DNA from: Thioalkalivibrio sp. HK1
Lineage (GTDB): Bacteria; Pseudomonadota; Gammaproteobacteria; HK1
Assembly: GCA_000583135.1 (NCBI GenBank)
Contig: JFBG01000037.1
Coordinates: 1-34,721 of the forward strand
DNA length: 34,721 nt
Reading direction: 5' to 3'
In this document: piece after piece, positions 25,801 to 34,200 of the stretch
Position numbering within the stretch: the first letter of the stretch is position 1
Layout: every line of letters starts with the position of its first letter
Notes under the pieces: model-generated
Database searches by the model: none
Told to the model about the DNA's origin: nothing
What the model saw: only the letters and a program-made list of their open reading frames with translations
Made by a program: the position numbers and the translations under genes

Positions 25801-28186
25801 GGGGATGGGCGAGGAAAAATCAGGTCCCAAACCATCGGAAACCGTCAAGGGTCTGCCGGTTCTTTTTTGTTCACCGACGATGGAATTGGGTGTCGATATT
25901 TCAACATTGAATATGGTTTACATGCGCAATGTACCGCCGACCCCCGCCAACTACGCCCAACGCAGCGGCCGAGCCGGGCGCAGCGGACAACCGGCGCTGA
26001 TCATCACCTATTGCGCCGCCAGATCGCCCCACGATCAATATTTCTTCTCCGATCCGACGAAGATGGCCGCCGGTGTCGTCAATCCCCCGACCATCGATCT
26101 CGCCAACGAAGAACTTCTTCGCAGCCACTTGCACGCGCTATGGCTGGCCGAAAGCAACACCCAATTGGATAGCTCCGTCTGCGAGACGCTCGATCTCGAG
26201 CAGGAGAGCATCCCTCCCCGTGATGATATCCGCGAGAGCCTCGATGCTTCCAAGGTCAAGAAGAATGCGTTGGACCGCGCCCGACGTATCGTCGAGGGGA
26301 TGAAGGCACATCCCGAGTCTTTCTCCGCCAATTGGTGCACCGATTCATGGATCGAAAATGCCATCTCCTCGGCATATCATCGTTTCGATAAATCGTTCAA
26401 ACGTTGGCGCTCGCTCTATCGAGCGACCATGAAACAGATGCGATTCAACCAAGATATCCTCTACAATTCCGCGTCTCTCGATCGGGAAATCAAGGATGCA
26501 AAAAATCGGCATGACGACGCTCTTAATCAGCTAAATCTACTTCGTGAGAAGAAATCGCGCGTCAATTCGGATTTCTATACCTACCGATACCTTGCGGCCG
26601 AGGGCTTTTTACCCGGCTATAACTTCCCGCGCTTGCCCTTGATGGCATTTATTCCCGGCAAAGTGGAACGAGGAAGGGAAAAAGATGATGGCTCATACCT
26701 CACCCGCCCCCGTTTCCTGGGGCTCTCCGAATTCGGCCCCCAATCGATCATCTACCACGAAGGGAATACCTATCGGGTCCGGCGCGCGATCATCTCCCCC
26801 CAAGACGATACTCAGGTAAGAACATCGGCGAAGCTCGGCACAAAAACGGCAAGACTTTGCCCCCAATGCGGCTACCGGCATTCCGGCGATCGATTCGAGC
26901 ACGAACGCTGCGTCAGCTGTAATGCCTCGCTCGCCGACGGGATATCGATCATCAACCTTCACTCTATCGATCAGGTCTCGACCCGGCGCGCCTTTCGCAT
27001 CAACTCCGACGAAGAAGAGCGTCAGCGTCAAGGCTACGAGATGATCACCACCTTTTGCTTCAACGAGCAGGATGATAAAAAGCCGATCATCAAGATCTCG
27101 GAAAAAGGCAAGCCCTTGCTGGGGCTCAAATACGGCCAAGCGGCAACGCTGTGGCGTATCAACCTCGGATGGCGGCGAAGGGAAAATAAATCCATCCACG
27201 GCTTTGCGATGGACCCCGCCACCGGCGAATGGGCGGGCAGCAAAGATAGCGATCAAGGCACCGAAACTTCCGACGATACGACGAAGGAAAATAAATATTC
27301 CCAACGCATCACCCCCTTCGTCGAGGATACCCGCAACGCCTTGATCGTTCATATCCGCTCGGATGATTCCATCGATTCCGACATGATGCCCTCCTTGCAA
27401 TATGCCCTCAAACGGGGGATCGAGCAGGAGTTTCAGTTGGAGGAGCAGGAGTTGGCGGTGGAGGCGCTACCGGATCGAAACAACCATAAAACCATCTTGT
27501 TCTACGAGGCTTCCGAAGGCGGAGCCGGTGTCCTGACGCGCCTGGTCAAAGAAAGAAGCGCCCTACGAAAGGTGGCACGCAAGGCCCTTGAAATCTGCCA
27601 CTACGAACCGGCATCGGGCGATTGGCGGGGCGACGAGACGGCGGATAACTTGAAAGATAAACTGGAAAAAGAATGCGAAGCCGGTTGCTATCGCTGCCTG
27701 CTAAGTTATTCGAATCAACAAGATCACGGGATGATCGACCGAAAAAGACCGGAAATGATCGACCTGCTCTGCCGCCTGAGCCGCTGCGACGACAATACCG
27801 AAGATCATCCATCGAGCGATTCATCAAGCGACGCCGATTCCTTGCAGGAAATGCGCAATATCTCCACCTCGGGTTTGGAGCATGCTTGGCTGGACTTTAT
27901 CAAAGCCCACGGCTATCACCTTCCCGACAAGGCCCAACAATACTTGGAAGATATCCGCACCCGCCCCGATTTCTCCTATATCGCCTTGCAAGTTCTGATC
28001 TATATCGACGGCCCGCACCACGATAAACAAAGACAACAGCAAAAAGACGCCGACATCAACCGCAGGCTCGAAAGTGCAGGCTACACGGTCGTGCGCTTTC
28101 CCGCCGACAAAGCGACATGGCCCAATATCATCGACGAACATGCTTGGGTCTTCGGCCAAGGCAATGACGGGGGAGAAAAACGATGA
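22847..28186 (+). CDS. Large DExH helicase with DUF1998-like region and C-terminal PD-(D/E)XK-like nuclease domain
   Basis: This 1779-residue SF2 protein has a Q-motif-like HRHQTDAI (93-100), Walker A TGTGSGKS (113-120), box II DELH (237-240), and GTSATM. The second RecA domain is long-range: AFTDNRQDASLQ (627-638), then SPTMELGVDIS near 1009-1019 and QRSGRAGR at 1038-1045. Two cysteine clusters (C458/C460/C463 with C570/C575; CxxC...CxxC around 1338-1360) probably bind zinc. About 1555-1630 (EASEGGAG...GCYRCLLSYSNQ..H) is the DUF1998-like region of DrmA/DrmB and DruE proteins. The last 100 residues have LEHAWLDFI, RPDF (Asp1708) and YIDGPHH (Asp1721), like a Vsr/DUF559-type nuclease. It is first of three genes and overlaps the next by ATGA. 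An anti-phage role is inferred from architecture and partners. Confidence 0.93.
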   Translation: MDVFELRKEIIEEYEGFSRSFTKIKAQDISSEIDKAYQEGKFWPEPLIQINPNFESGGTLSELVAEGLLEPECERIFRIKRSKDDIGKELKLHRHQTDAIHLARENKAYVLTTGTGSGKSLAYFIPIVDDILRRKKEGTSHKGIGAIVVYPMNALCNSQYQELEKYLCHGYEQGKEPVTFARYTGQESSEEREKIAKNPPDILLTNYVMLELLMTRFVDTDQAVRKHAQGLNYLVLDELHTYRGRQGADVAMLVRRVRDRFNRDLICIGTSATMASEGTRQERNRTVCEVATKLFGARVEPDQVISETLNPITRIVDDPSTLARAIEEGVPEGASYSALLKHPIAGWIEHNLGLKKEEDGRFIRIPRPLSITDAADILAKKSGLDKALCHDYLSKFLLESYKTRNEEGRNFFAFRLHQFISGAWSAYSTLQAQGERHITTEGQKFAPGDRKRLLFPLCFCRECGQEYFPVRTRMENKRPSEIKPRDLPDYSKEDEEDTWGYLMPDSEGRFDPAFPERHYPDAWLETFRDRIRVKPSYRKYEPIQIRVDPLGNPSPDGLPAWFIEKAFRFCLNPDCEAHYPLRKGELSKLSALSSEGRSSATTVLTLSSLKRLIDSEDLDEETKKLLAFTDNRQDASLQAGHFNDFIQVLLLRSALLAAIDRSEEQALTDESLTQGVFDHLRLEPQDYASNPDTKGFQADSTIKALRDVLGYRLYFDLKRGWRITNPNLEQLHLLKVGYRNLMECCQDEDEWGKRHPLLANLSPEKRHDIIEKLLDRMREELCIKTIYLDQDHQEQIRNRSYNSLLESWGLLEGENLISSKRMIPRSNQSGRRKNQDDLFHISSRSRFGNWLKKKERWDTPQQGFGEDTYNEVIDDILEVLTTYGYVEPSKIDDARTGYRIDSSILQWRSDSESQGEYQDEPRADPEKSSSDQAKKANVFFRDLYMNVKELLTSEEEHFFHRLEAREHTAQVGAEDREVREKRFRLGMGEEKSGPKPSETVKGLPVLFCSPTMELGVDISTLNMVYMRNVPPTPANYAQRSGRAGRSGQPALIITYCAARSPHDQYFFSDPTKMAAGVVNPPTIDLANEELLRSHLHALWLAESNTQLDSSVCETLDLEQESIPPRDDIRESLDASKVKKNALDRARRIVEGMKAHPESFSANWCTDSWIENAISSAYHRFDKSFKRWRSLYRATMKQMRFNQDILYNSASLDREIKDAKNRHDDALNQLNLLREKKSRVNSDFYTYRYLAAEGFLPGYNFPRLPLMAFIPGKVERGREKDDGSYLTRPRFLGLSEFGPQSIIYHEGNTYRVRRAIISPQDDTQVRTSAKLGTKTARLCPQCGYRHSGDRFEHERCVSCNASLADGISIINLHSIDQVSTRRAFRINSDEEERQRQGYEMITTFCFNEQDDKKPIIKISEKGKPLLGLKYGQAATLWRINLGWRRRENKSIHGFAMDPATGEWAGSKDSDQGTETSDDTTKENKYSQRITPFVEDTRNALIVHIRSDDSIDSDMMPSLQYALKRGIEQEFQLEEQELAVEALPDRNNHKTILFYEASEGGAGVLTRLVKERSALRKVARKALEICHYEPASGDWRGDETADNLKDKLEKECEAGCYRCLLSYSNQQDHGMIDRKRPEMIDLLCRLSRCDDNTEDHPSSDSSSDADSLQEMRNISTSGLEHAWLDFIKAHGYHLPDKAQQYLEDIRTRPDFSYIALQVLIYIDGPHHDKQRQQQKDADINRRLESAGYTVVRFPADKATWPNIIDEHAWVFGQGNDGGEKR

Positions 28187-31143
28187 GCGAGAGGGCTTCC
28201 TTCACGCCCGGTGCATTGGTCGAAGCCCGCGGCCGAGAATGGGTGGTATTGCCGAGCGCCGAGCATGAAGACCGGGAGAATCTCCTACGGCTGCGACCGC
28301 TTAGCGGATCGGAAAAAGATGCGACGCTGATCTATCTACCGCTGGAAAGCGAAGCGCCGAAGCAGGCCGTCTTCCCCCCGCCGAACCCCGAAAAACACAA
28401 GCCCGGATCCAAAGAGGCCGCGCTCTTATTGCGCGATGCTTTGCAACTCAAATTGCGCTCGGGCGCCGGACCCTTTCGCAGTTTCGGCAAACTCCATTTC
28501 GACCCCCGCGCCTATCAACTGGCCCCCTTGTTGATGGCGCTCAAGATGGAAACCACCCGCTTGTTGATCGCCGACGATGTCGGTATCGGCAAAACCATCG
28601 AAGCCGGATTGATCGCCAAAGAACTGATCGAGCGCGGCGAGATCGAAAAGTTCACGGTGCTTTGCCCGCCTCATCTTTGCGAGCAATGGAAAAGCGAACT
28701 CGAAGAGAAATTCAACATCCGTGCCGAGGTGGTTCGCACCGGCACCGTCACCCGGCTCGAGCGCGATCTGCTGTCCGCCGGCGAATCGATCTTCGATGTT
28801 ATCCCCTTCACCATCGTCTCCCTCGACTATATCAAGCAAGATAAACGCCGCGATGAATTCCTGCGCGCTTGCCCCGACTTCGTCATCATCGACGAAGCCC
28901 ACGCCTGCGTGCGATCGGGTGCGGGCAAGACCCGTCATCGGCGCTATGAACTGGTCAAAAAACTCGCCGAAAAACAAGACCGAGGCATGGTGTTGTTGAC
29001 CGCCACCCCTCACTCCGGCGACCAACAAGCCTTTGCAAATCTTCTAGGCCTGTTGGATCAAAAGTTCACCCCGCTTGCGGAACCCGATAAAGGCGATGAT
29101 CGAAAAAACCTGCGAGAAGCTCTCGCCTTACATTTCATCCAACGTCGCCGCGCGGATATAGACGAATGGAAGGACGATAACGCAGGCTTTCCCCGACGAG
29201 AAAGCCGAGAGACCACCTACCGACTCTCCGGCGATTGGAGCGGATTTTTCGATGAAGTACTGAACTATGCCCGCACCATCGTTCGCCGCAGCGAAGGGGG
29301 CACGGATCTACAAAGACGCATGTCTTGGTGGGCCGCTCTGGCCTTGCTGCGCTGCGCTTCGTCGAGCCCGGCAGCGGCGGAGCAAGCGCTGAAAACCAAA
29401 TTACAAGCCCCCGAGGGTGCAAGCGATAAAGATCGAGTCGATGCCACCGACCGAAAAGGCATGGAAATGGTCCTGGACGAATCGGATGACGACTCCCTAA
29501 GCCTCAGCGAAACCGCACCGGCGGGGGATATTGCCGATACGCAAGATGATATGCAACATGATAGACAACAAGATATCGAATCTTTGAGAAGCCTGATCGA
29601 ACGCACCCGTCATTTACGCGGACCCGATCGAGATCCGAAACTGAAAAAACTCATCGATGAGATCACCTCGCTGATCGACGATGGCTTTCGGCCGGTCATC
29701 TTCTGCCGCTATATCGCCACCGCGCACTATGTCGGCGAAGCCTTGAAAGTAGGGTTGAAAACCAAGGCCGGGAAAAAACTCCGCGTCGATATCATCACCG
29801 GAGAGTTGACCCCGGATCAGCGAAAAGAGCGCATCGACGCTTTGGGCAATGCAACGGGCGAAGAGGAAGGCGATGTATCATCCCTACCCCTTTTGGTGGC
29901 CACCGATTGCCTTTCCGAGGGCATCAATCTGCAAAGTTTTTTCGATGCCGCCATTCACTACGATCTCGCTTGGAATCCCACCCGCCACGAGCAAAGAGAA
30001 GGACGAGTGGATCGCTTCGGCCAGAGCGCCAAGGTGGTACGAACCTTGATGCTCTACGGCGAAAACAATACCGTCGACTGGGCGGTCATGCGTGTGATCC
30101 TGCGCAAAGCGGAGATGATTCGCAAAGAACTCGGTATTTCGGTGCCCTTGCCCACCAACAACACAAAAGTGATCGAAGCGGTGATGGAGGCGGTGCTCTC
30201 CGCCCGCGCTCATCTATCGCAAAGCGCATTGTTCGAAAAGACCGAAGCCGATGTCGAGCGGGAATGGAAGCAAAGCAGCGAGCGACACCGGCGCACGGTC
30301 TTCGCCCAGCAATCCCTCAAACCCGAAGAAGTGCTGCCCGAATTTCAAAAGGCGACCACCGCCTTGGGCGGCGAAGAGGATGTGGAGCGTTTCGTGCACC
30401 GATGCGCCGAAAGGTTGGGAGCGCCTCTTGATGAGCGTCGGGGCTATCGTATATTGCCGACGATGCACCTGCCCAAGCCGCTGCAAGATCGCCTCGAAGA
30501 TGCCGGATTGCCCGCCAAACCCAAGATCGCCTTCGATGGCTCGGCCCCGAAGGGAACGCTTCATATCCACCGCACCCATCCGCTGGTATCGACCCTTGCC
30601 GAGCATGTCGTCGAATGCGCCTTGGACAACCGCACCGGATCGACACCATCAAGCACGATGAACGAAGACGATTTCCTCGGCGGTGCCCGTAGCGGCGCCT
30701 TCTTCTCCAAAGGGATCGAAAAGCGCACCGTCGTCTTCCTCCTTCGCCTTCGCACCCAAATCACCACCCACCGACAAAAGGCGAACGCAAACCAAACAAC
30801 AACCTATCTCTTGGCCGAGGAGTGCTTGGGCGTTGCCATCGCCAAAGACCCATCCGGCAAGATCGAAACCCGAATCGGCAAGGATGCCTTGGATCTGCTG
30901 CATAAAGAAACGGGACGCAATATGGAACAGGGGCAAAAAATCCATCTATTGCGTCAAGAGATCGGATCGCTCGCCGAGAAAGAAAAGATCTTCGATCGCA
31001 TCGCCGAAGACCGAGCGAAGGAACTGCTCGCCGACCATCGCCGGGTTCGAGCGGCGAGCGACGCCCGGGGACGCTATGAAGTCAAACCCTCCAAACCGGT
31101 CGACATCATCGGGGTTTATATCCTGATGCCCATGCAAGCATGA
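28183..31143 (+). CDS. SNF2-family helicase, DrmD-like
   Basis: This 986-residue SF2 helicase of the SNF2/RapA type shows the following: FTPGALVEARGREWVVLP at the start, GAGPFRSFGKLHFDPRAYQLAPLLMAL, Walker A DDVGIGKT (131-138), DEAH (237-240), TATPHSG (273-279) and RVDRFGQS (about 606-613) in the second lobe. The N-terminal pattern and order match the DrmD helicase of class 1 DISARM as I know it. An acidic, low-complexity insert sits at about residues 425-465. The C-terminal 350 residues are helical and not recognisable. The start ATG overlaps the stop of the large helicase (ATGA), so the two are made together. It presumably moves along or remodels DNA using ATP in the same complex or pathway as its neighbours. 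Confidence 0.93.
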   Translation: MSERASFTPGALVEARGREWVVLPSAEHEDRENLLRLRPLSGSEKDATLIYLPLESEAPKQAVFPPPNPEKHKPGSKEAALLLRDALQLKLRSGAGPFRSFGKLHFDPRAYQLAPLLMALKMETTRLLIADDVGIGKTIEAGLIAKELIERGEIEKFTVLCPPHLCEQWKSELEEKFNIRAEVVRTGTVTRLERDLLSAGESIFDVIPFTIVSLDYIKQDKRRDEFLRACPDFVIIDEAHACVRSGAGKTRHRRYELVKKLAEKQDRGMVLLTATPHSGDQQAFANLLGLLDQKFTPLAEPDKGDDRKNLREALALHFIQRRRADIDEWKDDNAGFPRRESRETTYRLSGDWSGFFDEVLNYARTIVRRSEGGTDLQRRMSWWAALALLRCASSSPAAAEQALKTKLQAPEGASDKDRVDATDRKGMEMVLDESDDDSLSLSETAPAGDIADTQDDMQHDRQQDIESLRSLIERTRHLRGPDRDPKLKKLIDEITSLIDDGFRPVIFCRYIATAHYVGEALKVGLKTKAGKKLRVDIITGELTPDQRKERIDALGNATGEEEGDVSSLPLLVATDCLSEGINLQSFFDAAIHYDLAWNPTRHEQREGRVDRFGQSAKVVRTLMLYGENNTVDWAVMRVILRKAEMIRKELGISVPLPTNNTKVIEAVMEAVLSARAHLSQSALFEKTEADVEREWKQSSERHRRTVFAQQSLKPEEVLPEFQKATTALGGEEDVERFVHRCAERLGAPLDERRGYRILPTMHLPKPLQDRLEDAGLPAKPKIAFDGSAPKGTLHIHRTHPLVSTLAEHVVECALDNRTGSTPSSTMNEDDFLGGARSGAFFSKGIEKRTVVFLLRLRTQITTHRQKANANQTTTYLLAEECLGVAIAKDPSGKIETRIGKDALDLLHKETGRNMEQGQKIHLLRQEIGSLAEKEKIFDRIAEDRAKELLADHRRVRAASDARGRYEVKPSKPVDIIGVYILMPMQA

Positions 31144-31214
31144 GTCAATCTTGAGTCGGGCATGAGTCAAGAACAATCCCAAGAACGAATCAAGAGCGAG
31201 CCCAAGGATCAATC

Positions 31215-34200
31215 ATGGATAAAACCCTACAAAGTTTCGCCGCATTGCGGATCGTGGGCGGCATCCTCTCGCCCGAGTTCTTGCATAAAATCGCAAGATT
31301 GGACGCCCCCGATCAAAAAGCCGCCGATTACGATCTCTCCCGCTCGCTCGACATCAAACAGGAAATCGACCGCTATTGGCTGATCGCCCGCGACCTGCAT
31401 ACGCAATATAAAGAGCGCCGAGTGCGAGAAGGGCTCGATAAAGAACAGATCACCGAACAATGGAATCGAAACCTCCTACAAGACGTGCTCGGCTATAAAA
31501 CGCTGACCGAATTCGATGATACCAATATCGAGGAGCGAACCTTCCCCCTGACCCACCAAGCCCACGAGGGCGCCGTCCCCCTGCTCTTGGTCAAGGATTT
31601 CGAACTCGAACTCGACCGCGCCGACAAACGCTTCGGGAACGAGCACCGAAACCGGCAGGCGCCCCATAATCTGATGCAGGAATACCTCAACGCCACCGAT
31701 CGCTCGCTTTGGGGAGCGGTCTCCAACGGCTCCAAGTTTCGCCTGCTGCGAGATAACGCCAGCCTCACCCGCCCCGCCTATATCGAAATCGACCTCGAAC
31801 TCATCTTCGAAGAAGATCTGACACCGGATTTCGCAGCCTTCTGGTTGATGGCCCACGATAGCCGCCTGCGCCCGACCAAAGAAAGCGGAAAAAACAACCG
31901 ATGCATCATCGAGGGCTGGCGGGATCAATCGCATGAAATCGGCGAACGGGTCCGAGCGGACCTGCGCAAGGGAGTCACCGATGCCTTGCGATCGCTGGGC
32001 CAAGGTTTCTTGCAACACTCCGATAACGAAGCCCTGCGCAAGAGGCTGCGCCCCGAATCGCTGGAAGAGCCCGCTCACGAGACGATGATCGAAGCGGCGC
32101 AACCGAACCTCTCCGAGCGACATTATTTCGAGCAGATCTTGCGCTTGGTCTACCGCCTGCTCTTCCTCTTCGCCGCCGAAGAGCGCGCCCTTCTGCACCC
32201 ACCGAACACCCCCAAAGAAAAACGCGCCATCTACGAACAAGGCTACGGCATCGCCCGCCTGCGCGACCTCGCCCGGCGCCGCCGCAACTACGATCACCAT
32301 CATGACCTGTGGCAAAGCCTTCGCATCACCTTTCGCGCTCTTGGCGAAGGCATCGACGATCTAGGGCTCCCGGCCTTGGGCGGCCTCTTTCGCTACGAAA
32401 AGAACGCCGATCTCGCCCCCGACTCGAAGGCATCCGATTCCGATACCTTTTGCCCCGACCTCGACAACGCACGCATCACCAACGAATATCTATTGGAAGC
32501 GATCCACAAACTCGCCTTCTTCGCAACGAAAAACAGCCTCGTCCGCATCAACTACCGCGACATGGGAACCGAAGAACTGGGCTCCGTTTATGAAAGCCTG
32601 CTCGAACTTCATCCGCAAGTCGAAGTCAACAGCCTGCCTTGGCGATTCTCCTTCATCAACGATAGCGACGACGAGGGCAAAACCACCCGCGGCTCCGATC
32701 GCAAACTCACCGGCTCCTATTACACCCCACCCACATTGGTTGCAGAACTGATCAAATCCACCTTGGAGCCGGTGATCCAACGAACCATCGAAGAAAACCC
32801 CAAAGACCCGCGCACCGCCTTGTTGCAGCTGAAGATCATCGACCCCGCCTGCGGCTCGGGCCATTTCCTGCTCGAAGCCGCTCGCCGCTTGGCTATCGAA
32901 ATCGCCCGCCTCGAATCGGAAGACAACACGGTGGACGAGAACCTTCGCCGAAGCGCCTTGCGAGAAGTGGTGCAACATTGCATCTACGGCGTGGACCGCA
33001 ACCCGCTGGCAGTGGACTTATGCAAAGTGGCACTGTGGATGGAAGCGGTGGTCCCCGACAAACCGCTGACCTTCCTCGACTCTCATATCCTCGAGGGCGA
33101 TAGCCTGATCGGGGTTTTCGACAAAGATGTCTTGGACGAACCGATTCCGGACGATGCCTATAAAGCATCGACAGGGGATGACAAAGCGGTTTGTGCGGAT
33201 CTGAAACGAAGAAACCGGTTATCGAAGCAACGCGACCTGCTCTATGCATCCGGCACATCCGATCCGATCGCGAAAATGGGATCCCTCGAAGAAATGCCGG
33301 AAGACACATCAAAGGATATCGAAGAAAAAAGACGTCTCCGCAAAGCCCAGCTGAAAGAACAAGAACCGGAAAAATTACGCGCCGACCTCTATGTTGCAGC
33401 GTGGTTCGCCAAAAAAACCAAGGACAACCCGGATAGCGTGCCACTGACCCAGGATTTACATCGACTCGAAGAAGACGAACGATCCCGAAGAGTGGAGGCC
33501 GAAAGACTCGCAAGCACCCTCGCCAAAGAGAATCGATTTTTTCACTGGCACTTGGCATTCGGGCACATCCTGGATGACGGCGGCTTTGATGTGATACTAG
33601 GTAATCCACCTTGGAAGCGTATCAAACTGCAAGAGAAAAAATTCTTTGACGGCCGCTCGTCCAAGATTACCAATGCTCGCAATTCAACTGAGAGAAAACG
33701 CCTGATCGAAGCCTTGAATGAAGACGACGCCCGACCGGCTGATCGAAGACTCTATCAAGAATTCATCTTGGCGAAGCGTCATGCTGAATCTGCGAGCCTC
33801 TATTGCCTCAGTTCCAATCGCTTCCCTCTCACCGGTAAGGGTGATATCAACACCTACGCACCTTTTTCCGAACTCTTACTGCAAGCCCTCAGCCCGAAAG
33901 GTAGATCCGGTATGATCGTACCCACCGGCATTGCGGTCGATGATACGACGAAGGTTTTCTTTCGACACATTATCGAAAAGAAAAGACTTGTCAGTCTATT
34001 CGATTTCGAAAATCATGATAAATTATTCCCTGCCGTCTCCAGCAAAATGAAATTTTGCCTTATGACATTGAGCGGAGAGAATCTACCGATATCCGACTCT
34101 GAATTCGCTTTTTATTTACATCGTACAGATCAACTCAAAGATGACGAAAAACGCTTTTCTCTAACTGAAGATGATTTCGAACTCTTTAACCCCAATACGA

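Noticed and set aside
31162..31383. Short ORF starting MSQEQSQER between the SNF2 helicase and the methylase
   Set aside because: It overlaps the methylase start in another frame and has no ribosome site. The methylase ATG at 31215 has AAGGA.
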